A DNA stretch of 64,000 nucleotides. It comes from WRDS01 sp964492775. GTDB lineage: Bacteria > Actinomycetota > Coriobacteriia > Anaerosomatales > PHET01. The translations under genes and the position numbers were made by a program. The stretch is taken from contig CAZBLH010000007.1 in NCBI GenBank assembly GCA_964492775.1, positions 6,007-70,006 on the forward strand, in the 5' to 3' direction. Of this stretch, positions 1 to 10,452 are shown piece after piece (positions within the stretch are counted from its first letter, which is position 1; each line of letters starts with the position of its first letter). Under the pieces are notes generated by a model that had not been told where the DNA came from, made no database searches, and saw nothing but the letters and a program-made list of their open reading frames with translations.

Positions 1-71
1 GTGTCGAGGATGAGCTCGATCTCCTCAGGCGTCAGATCGTGAATGCTGATGATGTGTTCAGTCGCGAGCAT
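1..71 (-). CDS. pyrB: Aspartate carbamoyltransferase, N-terminal fragment (runs off window)
   Basis: Only the first 23-24 codons are in the window. They read MLATEHIISIHDLTPEEIEL, which matches the usual PyrB N-terminus (HLLSIHDLT-EEI). PyrB condenses carbamoyl phosphate with aspartate, the first committed step of pyrimidine synthesis. The ATG at 71 lies 10 bases after the pyrR stop, and the ribosome site GAGG overlaps that stop, so the two genes are co-transcribed and probably translationally coupled. The position directly after pyrR supports the call. Expression should be governed by the PyrR attenuator at about 652-773. Confidence 0.8.
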   Translation of the reverse strand, partial: MLATEHIISIHDLTPEEIELILD

Positions 72-81
72 CGTGTTGGCC

Positions 82-633
82 TCAGTCCTCCTCGGCGAGT
101 TCAAGGATCTCCACGGCGTCAATCCCGTCCGGGGACGTCATGCGTACGGTCACGCGCTCACGTCGCGAGGAAGGGACGTTCTTTCCCACGTAGTCGGCGC
201 GGATCGGCAGTTCCCGGTGGCCGCGGTCCACGAGGACCGCAAGCTGGATCGAGTCCGGACGGCCGTAGTCCATAATCGCGTCCATTGCCGAGCGGATCGT
301 CCGGCCGGTGAACAGCACGTCATCGACGAGCACGATGTCGCGCCCCTGCACGTCGAATGGGATCTCGGTCCGGTGGACCTCGGGGTTTCGCCTCATGCCG
401 AGGTCGTCTCGGTAGAAGCTGATGTCGAGCATGCCGACGGGCACCTCGGCGCCCTCGATCTCGCGGATCTTGTCGGCCAGCCGCTCAGCGAGAACTGCGC
501 CTCTGGTGGCGATGCCCACGATACCGAGGTTGTCCGCGCCCTTGTTAGACTCGAGCACCTCGTGGGCCATGCGAGTGACGGCTCGAGCAATCGCCTCGGC
601 ATCCATCACAGTCGCTTTCGCGCGATACTCCAC
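82..633 (-). CDS. pyrR: PyrR bifunctional pyrimidine operon attenuator / uracil phosphoribosyltransferase
   Basis: This 183-residue protein has the normal PyrR length and the PRPP-binding signature VLVDDVLFTGRTIRSA around residues 100-115. It also has the family SFYRDDL segment and an RGHRELPI tail region. PyrR binds a leader RNA loop when UMP or UTP is high and promotes termination; it also has weak uracil phosphoribosyltransferase activity. The start is GTG at 633, preceded by AGGGAGG. An earlier ATG at 621-ish internal positions would remove the conserved start. It is the first gene of a pyr operon that continues into pyrB beyond the window edge. Confidence 0.95.
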   Translation of the reverse strand: MEYRAKATVMDAEAIARAVTRMAHEVLESNKGADNLGIVGIATRGAVLAERLADKIREIEGAEVPVGMLDISFYRDDLGMRRNPEVHRTEIPFDVQGRDIVLVDDVLFTGRTIRSAMDAIMDYGRPDSIQLAVLVDRGHRELPIRADYVGKNVPSSRRERVTVRMTSPDGIDAVEILELAEED

Positions 634-651
634 GTCACACCTCCCTGTTCA

Positions 652-679
652 TAGAAAAACGCACCGTTGCCGAGGTGCG
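652..679 (-). terminator. Intrinsic terminator of the pyr attenuator
   Basis: On the minus strand CGCACC and GGTGCG pair around an 8-base loop (660-679), followed by TTTTTCT. The hairpin sits between a PyrR-binding-like element and the pyrR start codon, as expected for the attenuator terminator that PyrR stabilises indirectly. Confidence 0.75.
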
Positions 680-737
680 GCAAGAGGCGCGTCAACAAGG
701 TGTGCGGCGTCAAGTCAGCTGCGATATTTGATCTGCG

Positions 738-773
738 GCCCTTGCCGGCCTCACGGGACCGGGCTTAAAGGTC
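738..773 (-). promoter_or_regulatory. PyrR-binding leader RNA element (anti-antiterminator)
   Basis: The minus strand reads GACCTTTAAGCCCGGTCCCG then TGAGGCCGGCAAGGGCC. This resembles the known PyrR-binding loop: a TTTAA lead-in, a purine-rich GAGG hairpin loop, and a GGC(A)AGG descending side. It lies about 60 bases upstream of the terminator and about 105 upstream of pyrR. Binding of PyrR-UMP should favour the downstream terminator. Confidence 0.75.
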
Positions 774-779
774 TTTCAC

Positions 780-808
780 AAGATAGCGGAAGCGGGCCCG
801 TGGCACAA
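780..808 (-). promoter_or_regulatory. Putative sigma-70 promoter of pyrR-pyrB
   Basis: TTGTGC (808-803) and TATCTT (785-780) are separated by 17 bases on the minus strand. The predicted transcript would begin near 773, just before the PyrR-binding element. No experimental support; the call rests on spacing and position. Confidence 0.45.
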
Positions 809-840
809 ACCCGCAGCTCGGCGCGCCGGGATCCATATGC

Positions 841-1869
841 TCAGGGCAGAGGCTCTTCGACCCCTACCCATTCCCCGCGCGCAACAAGCGCGGCAACCTC
901 ATCCCCCGCCGGGGTTCGGCCTACCGAAAGGTCGTCGATTCCGGCGAGCCGCGAGGCCAGGTCCTCGGGCAGCGGGTCGATGAAGCTCAGGTGCTTGCCT
1001 GTCACCGGATGCTCGAACTCGAGACGGTAGGAGTGCAGGAACTGGCGGTCGAGCCCGAGGTCCGCCTTGGGCTTTCCGAGGCCGTAAAGCGGGTCTCCGA
1101 CGCACGGGTGCTTGATGTAGGCCATGTGCACGCGGATCTGGTGCGTGCGGCCCGTGTAGAGCTTGCACTCCAACAGCGTGAACCCGTCGTCGTGCGCACC
1201 CGCGTCGAAACGCTCGAGCACGCGGAACGTGGTCACGGACTGCCGAGCGCCCTCGCGGTCCGAGACGGACATCCGCATGCGATCGCGGGCGTCTCGACCC
1301 AGCGGCGCATCCACGAGCCCGGTGTTCGGCGCGATCCACCCATGCACGAGCGTGAGGTAGCGCCGGTCCACTGCGCGCACCTTGATGGCCTCTTGTAGGG
1401 CCTCCTGTACGTCATCGCTCTTGGCGACCATCATGAGTCCGCTGGTGTCCTTGTCGAGGCGGTGCACGATACCCGGCCGGTCCTCGCCCTGCAGGGTCCC
1501 CAGCTCATCGGCGTGCGCAAGCAGCGCGTGCACGAGCGTTCCCGACCAGTGGCCCTGCGAAGGATGCACCACGAGGCCCGCAGGCTTGGACAGCACCATC
1601 ATGTGCTCGTCCTCGTAGCGGATATCCAGCGGGATTGCCTCGGGCACGAGCTCGCCCGACTCACGCTCGGGAACCTCGACCTCGATGCGCTCCCCCGCCC
1701 TTACCGCGTACTTCTTGCTGGCGGGACGCCCGTCAACGTAGACGAGCCCCGACTCGATGAGCTTGGTCGCCGCCGACCTGCTCGGCAGGAAGTCGAGCAT
1801 GCCGAGAAGTGCGTCGAGCCGCAGGCCGCGCTCTGACTCGTCCACGACGTGCTCGTAGTACTCACTCAT
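841..1869 (-). CDS. rluD: RluA/RluD-family 23S rRNA pseudouridine synthase
   Basis: The 342-residue protein has an N-terminal S4 RNA-binding domain (about residues 14-70). The RluA-family catalytic domain follows, with active-site motif HRLDKDTSGLMMVAK around residues 135-150, where the Asp is the nucleophile. The C-terminal HQIRVHMAY segment is typical. The enzyme isomerises uridines in 23S rRNA; which positions it modifies cannot be told from sequence, so the RluD name reflects family and context (equivalent of B. subtilis ylyB after lspA). Its ATG directly abuts the lspA stop. Confidence 0.9.
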   Translation of the reverse strand: MSEYYEHVVDESERGLRLDALLGMLDFLPSRSAATKLIESGLVYVDGRPASKKYAVRAGERIEVEVPERESGELVPEAIPLDIRYEDEHMMVLSKPAGLVVHPSQGHWSGTLVHALLAHADELGTLQGEDRPGIVHRLDKDTSGLMMVAKSDDVQEALQEAIKVRAVDRRYLTLVHGWIAPNTGLVDAPLGRDARDRMRMSVSDREGARQSVTTFRVLERFDAGAHDDGFTLLECKLYTGRTHQIRVHMAYIKHPCVGDPLYGLGKPKADLGLDRQFLHSYRLEFEHPVTGKHLSFIDPLPEDLASRLAGIDDLSVGRTPAGDEVAALVARGEWVGVEEPLP

Positions 1870-2490
1870 CTAGAGGGAGTCCTCCCGCAGGTCGGTGGCC
1901 ACGATCGGCGCCGACTCGCCCGTCTCGTCCTTGCCGAGCGGCGCCGAAGGCTGCTCGGCGTCCTTGTCGGGCTGCGGCCCGAACAGCAGCCAAGCGACCA
2001 GCAGAAACACACCCGCCAGCACTGACATGTCCGCAATGTTGAAGACCGGGAAGTCGATGATCGCGATGTGGAAAAAGTCGGTGACCGTGCCAATCAGCGT
2101 GCGGTCAACCAGATTGCCGGCTGCCCCGGCGCTCGCGAAGGCGAGGCCGAGCACGACCGGCCAGGCGTTCGGCCGCGAGCGGAACCAGAAGACGCCGATC
2201 ACGAAGAGCACGAGCAGCGAAGTGACGATGAACATCGGCTGGTAGCCCGGGAAGATCCCGAACGCGGCGCCCTGATTGTGCACAAGCGTGAGCTTGAGCA
2301 CCTCGCCGAGTACGGGTACCGAATCTCCGTCGACGCGGACGGACATCAGCGAGGCGGCGACCCGGTCGAGAATGATCTTGGGTGCCTGCTCGTCCCAGGC
2401 GGCGCGTACCACTGACTTTGCGACCTGGTCCAACACGAACACAGCCACCGTCACGAACCAGAAGGTCCGCGCCGGACGGCCGATACTCAG
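1870..2490 (-). CDS. lspA: Lipoprotein signal peptidase (signal peptidase II)
   Basis: LspA cleaves the signal peptide of prolipoproteins at the lipobox Cys in the membrane. The catalytic aspartates are visible in GNLVDRTLIG and FNIADMSV, with the HNQGAAFG motif before them and four predicted membrane segments. The acidic C-tail (about 35 residues) is longer than usual. The start is unclear. The reading frame is open far upstream into the zinc-finger gene, but no good ATG/GTG/TTG with a ribosome site is seen near the homology start. I give a CTG at 2490 that overlaps the preceding stop (CTGA); the alternative is GTG at 2454. PstS and BmpA in this window are predicted substrates. Confidence 0.88.
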   Translation of the reverse strand: MSIGRPARTFWFVTVAVFVLDQVAKSVVRAAWDEQAPKIILDRVAASLMSVRVDGDSVPVLGEVLKLTLVHNQGAAFGIFPGYQPMFIVTSLLVLFVIGVFWFRSRPNAWPVVLGLAFASAGAAGNLVDRTLIGTVTDFFHIAIIDFPVFNIADMSVLAGVFLLVAWLLFGPQPDKDAEQPSAPLGKDETGESAPIVATDLREDSL

Positions 2491-2861
2491 CGGGTCTCTT
2501 CGTCTGTCTTGCACTTGATGCACAGGCTCGCGGTCGGAACTGCCTCCATGCGCTCCACAGGAATCTCGGCGCCACAGCGTGCGCAGCACCCGTACGCCCC
2601 TGCCTCGATGCGCTCAAGCGACTGGCGCACATCGGCCAGCAGCTGCCTCATGTTGTCCTCAAGGGTCATGTCGAGCTCGCGCTCGAAGGTGGCCGATCCC
2701 TGATCGGCCATGTGGTCACGGTAGACATTCTCCCCGCTCGCCTCGGAGAGCGATTCCCGCTCCTCGGCCTCGAGAGCTTCGACCTCGGCCTCGAGCTGGC
2801 GCTTCTGCTCCTCGAGAAGCGCTTTGAGCCCCGCGAGAGTCCTTTGGTCCATTCCCGTCAC
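2487..2861 (-). CDS. TraR/DksA-type C4 zinc-finger protein (YlyA-like)
   Basis: The 124-residue protein has a long N-terminal coiled-coil-like helix pair. A C-terminal Cys4 zinc finger follows, CCARCGAEI plus LCIKCKTD, typical of the DksA/TraR family. Such proteins act in the secondary channel of RNA polymerase; in B. subtilis the homologue YlyA lies at the same place between ileS and lspA. The function here is inferred from family only. The gene follows ileS after a 157-base gap that contains a strong hairpin. Confidence 0.85.
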   Translation of the reverse strand: MTGMDQRTLAGLKALLEEQKRQLEAEVEALEAEERESLSEASGENVYRDHMADQGSATFERELDMTLEDNMRQLLADVRQSLERIEAGAYGCCARCGAEIPVERMEAVPTASLCIKCKTDEETR

Positions 2862-2976
2862 CTTCTTCAGGCGAAGCTGATGCGCTCCGGTCCACCCGGG
2901 CGCCGTCCGCTATCCATCATCATATCAAATGCGCACGTCAGACCCGCAGAACGGCGTGGCGCTCGAGGCCTGCCCG

Positions 2977-3009
2977 ACCCCGGCGACGGCGTGCTACCGC
3001 CGCCGGGGT
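2977..3009 (-). terminator. GC-rich hairpin after ileS, possible partial terminator
   Basis: ACCCCGGCG (2977-2985) pairs perfectly with CGCCGGGGT (3001-3009). No U-tract follows on the minus strand, so it may be an RNA stability element or a weak terminator between ileS and the traR/lspA/rluD genes. Confidence 0.35.
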
Positions 3010-3018
3010 GTGTGCTCT

Positions 3019-5799
<2,781 letters not shown>

Positions 5800-5836
5800 G
5801 TCCTCGCCTCTCGCTCTCGCAAACTTCGGCAAATGG

Positions 5837-6100
5837 AAAAACGCCTCGTCCCCTACACCACTGGGACGAAGCGCGTCAGATGACGTACTCCGCGGTACCA
5901 CCCAGCTTGCGCGTCACGACTCGGCCCGCGCCACTCGGCTGCTCTGTAACGGGAGCTCCCGCCGAACCCTAGCGGCACGGATGCCGTTCAGGCTGGGGCT
6001 TGGAGGTGATATTCGCCGGCGCCGCTCTTCGCGGGCTCTCACCGTCTCCCGCGTCGCTTCGAAGCCGCACGCCGGCTACTCGTCCTCGTCATCGCCGATG
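5837..6100 (-). promoter_or_regulatory. T-box riboswitch of ileS with Ile (AUC) specifier
   Basis: On the minus strand the leader begins with GATGACGAGGACGAGTA (from 6093), the usual GA-rich base of Stem I. An AG-bulge-like GGTGAGAGCC follows. The specifier loop is GAATATCACC, with ATC at 6010-6008. The conserved T-box GGGTGGTACCGCGG spans about 5902-5889. Next is an 11-bp terminator stem CGCTTCGTCCC/GGGACGAGGCG (5873-5842) with TTTTT. The AUC specifier fits ileS. The terminator indicates transcriptional control rather than the translational T-boxes known from many actinobacterial ileS genes. Confidence 0.93.
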
Positions 6101-6123
6101 CACGCTCACGCGTGCGAACCGCA

Positions 6124-6153
6124 ATTCTACGGCAGCGCACGAGCGAGGGTCAA
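6124..6153 (-). promoter_or_regulatory. Sigma-70-type promoter of ileS
   Basis: TTGACC (6153-6148) and TAGAAT (6129-6124) are separated by 18 bases. The promoter begins immediately after the yggU stop codon and would start transcription near 6117, about 25 bases before the T-box Stem I. Confidence 0.75.
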
Positions 6154-6155
6154 TC

Positions 6156-6434
6156 TCAGAACAGCTCCGGGTCGGGCTCCCCGAACACCTCGGCGATGCG
6201 CGCCTCGTCCACCTCGCCGAGGTCGACGATCTTGTGCCGAGACGTTCCACCGGAGACGACCTCGAGCGAACTCTTGGGGACACCGAGAGCCTTGGCCAGC
6301 ACGCGGCACACGGCAGCGTTCGCCTTGCCGCCCTCCGGTGCGGCCGTCACCCGCACCGCGAGCTCCGAGCCGCGCCACCCCGCGGCTTCGTCCTTGCCCG
6401 CGCGGGGCGTCACGTGCACGGCGACTCGCGCCAT
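6156..6434 (-). CDS. yggU: DUF167/YggU family protein
   Basis: The 92-residue protein matches the small DUF167 (YggU) family: VHVTPRAGKDEAAGW at the start, then VRVTAAPEGGKANAAV and a SLEVVSGGTSRHKIV segment, at the normal family length. The biochemical role is unknown. Genes of this family often follow yggT, as here in the yggT-divIVA-yggU run. ATG at 6434 lies 24 bases after the divIVA stop. The stop is directly followed by the ileS promoter. Confidence 0.85.
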   Translation of the reverse strand: MARVAVHVTPRAGKDEAAGWRGSELAVRVTAAPEGGKANAAVCRVLAKALGVPKSSLEVVSGGTSRHKIVDLGEVDEARIAEVFGEPDPELF

Positions 6435-6458
6435 CTGCGACCCCGGCCAGCCGAGCGC

Positions 6459-7277
6459 CTAGTCGATCTCCTCGATGTCGTCGTCCTCGCGCTCGCCGAA
6501 CAGGTCGAGGTTCGGCAGCTGGAACTCGGACGGCTCCACGAGCTCGACGTCATCGGGGACCTCGGGCGCCTCGATCTCACCGAGCGTCACCGCGCTCACG
6601 CTGCTGGCGGTCATGCCTTTGTCAGCCGAGTCGTCATCGCTGGCAGTGGGCTCGACCTCCGCCGGCGACTCCTCGGCGACGTCCTCCGCAGGAGTCGGCT
6701 CATCGAGCTCGGTCTCCTCGGCGACGTCCTCGACTGCAGGCATCTCCGCAGTCGAGCCAACGGACGGCGCCCCCACAGCTGCGACGGCGGCCTTCGGCTC
6801 GCTGGCAGCCTCGGCGACAGCGTCGCCTTCGTCGATCGCAATTTCGGCGATGCTTGCAAGGTTGGCTTCGAGCAGAGCGCGGAACTCTGCGCGGAACTCC
6901 TTCTCGGCGGCCTTGATGCGCGCAAGCTCAGACTGGACGGCCTGCTTCTTCGCGAGTGCGTCGTTCAGGAGATCCTGCGCCCTCACATTTGCCCGGGCGA
7001 CGATGTCATCGGCCTCGATCTTGGCGCGAGCGCTGATATCGTCGGCCGAGCGCTGCGCAGCCATCAGGGTGTTGTTGATCGTCTGCCGCTGCAGCTCGTA
7101 CTCGTTGACCTTCTCCTGGAGGGCCTCAACCTTCTCGGCGAGGTCGATGTTCTCCTTGAACAGCCGCTCGAACTCCTCGGCTACCTGATTCAGGAACTGG
7201 TCGACCTCATCCTCGGCATACCCGCGGATGGAGTGCCGGAACTCCTTGTGGTGGATGTCGAGCGGCGTGAGCTTCAT
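6459..7277 (-). CDS. divIVA: DivIVA/Wag31 polar and septal scaffold protein
   Basis: The N-terminal lipid-binding domain is clear: LTPLDIHHKEFRHSIRGYAE, then DEVDQFLNQVAEEFERL. A long coiled coil follows (about residues 35-140). The C-terminal half is acidic, low-complexity and rich in Ala/Glu/Pro. DivIVA marks curved membrane at poles and septa, and in Actinobacteria it directs wall growth. The 272-residue length suits an actinobacterial member. The gene is in the conserved sepF-yggT-divIVA-ileS neighbourhood. The divergent acidic tail may be partner-specific. Confidence 0.95.
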   Translation of the reverse strand: MKLTPLDIHHKEFRHSIRGYAEDEVDQFLNQVAEEFERLFKENIDLAEKVEALQEKVNEYELQRQTINNTLMAAQRSADDISARAKIEADDIVARANVRAQDLLNDALAKKQAVQSELARIKAAEKEFRAEFRALLEANLASIAEIAIDEGDAVAEAASEPKAAVAAVGAPSVGSTAEMPAVEDVAEETELDEPTPAEDVAEESPAEVEPTASDDDSADKGMTASSVSAVTLGEIEAPEVPDDVELVEPSEFQLPNLDLFGEREDDDIEEID

Positions 7278-7297
7278 TACGCGTCCTTCCCTCCGGG

Positions 7298-7558
7298 CTA
7301 ACCGAGGCGCGCGCCTCCAGTCAGAAGATTACCAATAAGCACGAGAACCAGATACGCGACCATCGGGGAGATGTCGATTGCCCCGATGGGCGGGATGAAA
7401 CGCCGGAATATGCCTAGGTACGGCTCGACGATCGTCGCGAGGGCGTTGTGGATGTCCTCGAGGATCCCGCGCATAGGGAACCAGGACATCAGGACGTACA
7501 CGATGATGATCGTCCCGTAGAACTGCAGGACGGTCTGGATGAGACTGGCGATTCCCAC
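7298..7558 (-). CDS. yggT: YggT family integral membrane protein
   Basis: The 86-residue protein starts VGIASLIQTVLQFYGTIIIV and contains the family motifs YVLMSWFP and PYLGIFRRFIPPIG between two membrane segments. YggT proteins are small membrane proteins next to sepF and divIVA in Gram-positive bacteria; their exact function is not settled. I chose GTG at 7558, four bases beyond the proC stop and with GGAG upstream. The longer open frame overlapping proC encodes an implausible Arg/Ser-rich extension. Confidence 0.88.
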   Translation of the reverse strand: MGIASLIQTVLQFYGTIIIVYVLMSWFPMRGILEDIHNALATIVEPYLGIFRRFIPPIGAIDISPMVAYLVLVLIGNLLTGGARLG

Positions 7559-7562
7559 TCGG

Positions 7563-8369
7563 TTACCCCAACTCCTCTGCGCGCTTCTCCGCGGCACGGA
7601 CGGCGGCGGCGATCGCGCCACGCAACCCGTGGGCTTCAAGCTCATTGATCGCTGCTATCGTCGTGCCGCCGGGGCTGGTGACCGAGTCGATCAGTGCCTC
7701 GGGGTGCTGCGGGTACTGCTCGAGTACGGCGGCAGTGCCCTTCATGGTCTGGATGGCGAGACGCTCTGCAACAGCGCGGGACAGGCCTCCCGTCACACCG
7801 GCGCGCGCCAGCGCGTCCACGATGAGTGCGAAGTACGCCGGCCCGGAACCCGAGATCGCGGTCGCGGCGTTCTGCAGCCGCTCCTCGATGACGATGGCCT
7901 CCCCTACGGCCTCCATGAGCATCCGCACGCTCTCGACCTGGTCGGCGCTCGTCTCTGCGCCGCCGCTCACCAGCGCCATGCCTGCACCGGCGCGCACCGG
8001 CATGTTCGGCATGACGCGCACGACCGCCGTGCCTATCGGCAGGAGCGACTCGAGATGCGCGCACGAGATCCCCGCCGCGATCGAGATCACGAGACTTCCG
8101 CGCAGCAGCTCGCCAATCTCCCCGAGCACAGCGTCGATGAGCTGCGGTTTCACCGCGATGACGGCGACGTCCGGGCCGGGGAGGACCTCGGCTGCCGCTT
8201 CAGCGGTGCGCACGCCGTACGCGGCCAAGGTCGCTCGGCGATCTGCCGAGGGGTCCACGATACTGATGTCGGAGGCCGCAACGGTGCCTTGCGCGATCCA
8301 CCCGGCCACGAGCGCCTCGCCCATGACCCCGCCGCCGACGACGGCGATCGTGTCAGGTACCGCTGCCAT
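7563..8369 (-). CDS. proC: Pyrroline-5-carboxylate reductase
   Basis: ProC reduces 1-pyrroline-5-carboxylate to proline with NAD(P)H. The N-terminal Rossmann glycine motif is AVVGGGVMGEALVAGW. The ProC signature region GSGPAYFALIVDALARAGV and the C-terminal LIDSVTSPGGTTIAAINELE are both clear. The 268-residue length is normal. It lies between sepF and yggT, a position where proC also occurs in many Actinobacteria and Clostridia. ATG at 8369. Confidence 0.95.
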   Translation of the reverse strand: MAAVPDTIAVVGGGVMGEALVAGWIAQGTVAASDISIVDPSADRRATLAAYGVRTAEAAAEVLPGPDVAVIAVKPQLIDAVLGEIGELLRGSLVISIAAGISCAHLESLLPIGTAVVRVMPNMPVRAGAGMALVSGGAETSADQVESVRMLMEAVGEAIVIEERLQNAATAISGSGPAYFALIVDALARAGVTGGLSRAVAERLAIQTMKGTAAVLEQYPQHPEALIDSVTSPGGTTIAAINELEAHGLRGAIAAAVRAAEKRAEELG

Positions 8370-8387
8370 GGCTTACCTACCCGTCCG

Positions 8388-8942
8388 CTACTCGCCGAAC
8401 AGGCCGGTGTCGCGCAGCTTCCGCCTGTCAGCATCGGATACCTGCACGTTATGAGGCGTGAGCATAAAGACCCGGTCTGAGACCTTCTGGAGCCCGCCGT
8501 CGAGCCCGTAGGTGAGCCCGGAGGCGAAGTCGAGCAGGCGCTTTGCGAGATCAGGGCTGGTCGAGGTCAGATTGAGGATGACCGGAGTGCCCTGACGGTA
8601 CTTGTCACCTATAGCCTGAGCCTCACCGAAGCCCTTGGGCTCGACGATGTGCATCTTGACCTGAGGTGCAACCCCGGTCACCGAGGCGGCGCCTGTCGGC
8701 ACCGATCGCAGCGAGGGGCTGCCTTCGCGCGCGCGGTCCAGGTCGAACCCACGGTCGATGCGGCGCACCGCGTTCGGGCTGGCGCCCGATCCGTACGGGG
8801 AGCGCTCCTCGACGGGATGACGACGGCCCCAGTCGCTCTCAGGCTCAGCGGGGTCGTCCTCATAGTATTCGTCGTCGTCGTAATACTCTTCGTCGTCCCA
8901 CTCGTCCTCAAGGCCAAGCCGGACTTTGATGCGGTGCCACAT
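8388..8942 (-). CDS. sepF: SepF cell division protein (FtsZ membrane anchor)
   Basis: The 184-residue protein has the SepF layout. It has a short amphipathic N-terminus (MWHRIKVRLGLEDEW) and an acidic Tyr/Asp-rich linker with VRRIDRG-type segments. The C-terminal DUF552 domain has VILNLTSTSPDLAKRLLDFA. SepF tethers FtsZ to the membrane and bends or bundles filaments. No ftsA is present in the dcw cluster, so SepF is probably the main anchor. I rejected an upstream 64-codon extension because ATG at 8942 has a GGGAG ribosome site and matches homologue starts. Confidence 0.95.
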   Translation of the reverse strand: MWHRIKVRLGLEDEWDDEEYYDDDEYYEDDPAEPESDWGRRHPVEERSPYGSGASPNAVRRIDRGFDLDRAREGSPSLRSVPTGAASVTGVAPQVKMHIVEPKGFGEAQAIGDKYRQGTPVILNLTSTSPDLAKRLLDFASGLTYGLDGGLQKVSDRVFMLTPHNVQVSDADRRKLRDTGLFGE

Positions 8943-8968
8943 GCTCACGGTCGTCTCCCTCGCGTCGG

Positions 8969-9649
8969 CTAGCGGCCGAACAGCGCGCGGCCGACTCGGA
9001 CGATGGTCGAACCCTCCTCGACGGCGACCTTGAAGTCGTTGGTCATGCCCATCGAAAGTTCGTCTAACTTTACACCATTCAGCGGCATCTCCCGCAGAGA
9101 ATCCCGCAGCTCTTTGAGTTCGCGGAAGACCCAACGAGCGTCCTCGGGACGACCGAATGGCGCCATGGTCATGAACCCCTGCACCCCGACGTGCCCAAGC
9201 GTCGATGCGTACTGCAGAACATCGGCGATCTCGTGGGGAGCAAACCCGTGCTTGGAGTCCTCGCCGCTCACATTCACCTGGAGGAGCACGTCCTGAACGA
9301 CGTCGATCGCCTCGGCCCGACGGTCGATCTCAGCGAGTAGCCTCTCCGAGTCCACCGAATGGATCAGGCAGGCGCGTCCAACCACGTCTTTGACCTTGTT
9401 CGTCTGCAGCGTGCCGATGAAGTGCCACCGCACCGACGGGAACAGCCCATACTTGCCGAGGAACTCCTGGACGCGGTTCTCGCCGAAATCGGCCATGCCC
9501 GCATCCACGGCCTGCTCGATGTCCTCGATGCCTACGGTCTTGGTGACCGCAACGATGGTGACGTCCCCCGGATCACGGCCCGTTGCGTCGGCGGCGTCGG
9601 CCACCTGCCGCCGAACCACTTCAAGACGAGTCGCGACCCCCGATGTCAT
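8969..9649 (-). CDS. yggS: YggS/PLPBP family pyridoxal phosphate homeostasis protein
   Basis: This 226-residue alanine-racemase-like TIM barrel carries the PLP-binding lysine in IVAVTKTVGIEDIE (near residue 36). The family motifs FGENRVQEF, WHFIGTLQTNK and LSMGMTNDFKVAVEEGST are present. YggS/YlmE proteins bind PLP and help amino-acid and PLP homeostasis without known catalysis. It normally follows pgeF directly; here the pst-phoU operon stands between them. Confidence 0.95.
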   Translation of the reverse strand: MTSGVATRLEVVRRQVADAADATGRDPGDVTIVAVTKTVGIEDIEQAVDAGMADFGENRVQEFLGKYGLFPSVRWHFIGTLQTNKVKDVVGRACLIHSVDSERLLAEIDRRAEAIDVVQDVLLQVNVSGEDSKHGFAPHEIADVLQYASTLGHVGVQGFMTMAPFGRPEDARWVFRELKELRDSLREMPLNGVKLDELSMGMTNDFKVAVEEGSTIVRVGRALFGR

Positions 9650-9654
9650 AGCTG

Positions 9655-10338
9655 CTACTCCGTGTCGGTCGATGCAGCCGCAGGCGCGGGCGCGTCGATG
9701 GCCTCTCGCTCGCCCGTGATCAGATACACGAGTCGCTCGCCGATATCTACGGCGTTATCGGCGATGCGCTCGAGATAGCGGCTTGCGAGCACCATGAGAG
9801 AGGCCCACTCGATCTCCTCCTCTTCCTGCAGCCTCGCCAGCTCGCGGAAGAACTGCTTGTAGAGGTGGTCGATGGGCTCGTCGAGCTCGGGAAGCTTGCG
9901 GGCGAGCTCCAGGTCGCGGTTATCGAGCGCCTCGCGGGTTGCATCCAGTACCCGGTACACGAGATTGCCCTGCGCCTGGATCAGGTCGTAGAGCGTCTGG
10001 GGCCCCTTGCGACCCGCGGTGCGCCGAGTCGCCTTCGAGATGTTGACCGCGAGGTCCGCCATGCGCTCAAGGTGCCAAGCTATGAAGGTGAGCGACTGCA
10101 GCAGTCTCAGGTCACGCGCGACAGGGAACTGCGTTGCGATGGTCTCGAGAACGCGCTCCTCGACGGCGAGGCAGCGAGCATCAATCGCGTCGTCGCCCGC
10201 GATCACACGGTCGGCGATCTCAACGTCGCCCGTGACCAGCGAGGTGACCGCTGAGCGGGCCGCCTCCGTCACGGCCTGCGTGATGTCGACCACCTCTGCA
10301 TGTAGATCCCCGAGTTCCTGCCTGAACTGTTCGCGCAT
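9655..10338 (-). CDS. phoU: PhoU phosphate signalling protein
   Basis: The 227-residue protein has two PhoU helical repeats, each with a metal-binding-type E-x3-D-x3-N/D motif: LERMADLAVNISKAT and LERIADNAVDIGERL. PhoU links the PstSCAB transporter to phosphate-dependent signalling. ATG at 10338 has GGAGGGTGT upstream; the open frame further upstream is not conserved. It is the last gene of the pst operon, 114 bases after pstB. No phoB/phoR pair is in the window. Confidence 0.95.
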   Translation of the reverse strand: MREQFRQELGDLHAEVVDITQAVTEAARSAVTSLVTGDVEIADRVIAGDDAIDARCLAVEERVLETIATQFPVARDLRLLQSLTFIAWHLERMADLAVNISKATRRTAGRKGPQTLYDLIQAQGNLVYRVLDATREALDNRDLELARKLPELDEPIDHLYKQFFRELARLQEEEEIEWASLMVLASRYLERIADNAVDIGERLVYLITGEREAIDAPAPAAASTDTE

Positions 10339-10452
10339 GACACCCTCCAGTAGCGATGAGTTCACCCGAGTATAGCCAGTGCCGAGCCCTGACGCTCTTC
10401 CCACACCAGCCTCATCGTCGTATCGGCCTGCCGCGGACTCGCCGCAGGCAGG

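Noticed and set aside
5800..5901. Upstream extension of ileS with 34 more codons
   Set aside because: This stretch includes the T-box terminator; the GTG at 5799 has a ribosome site and matches homologue starts.
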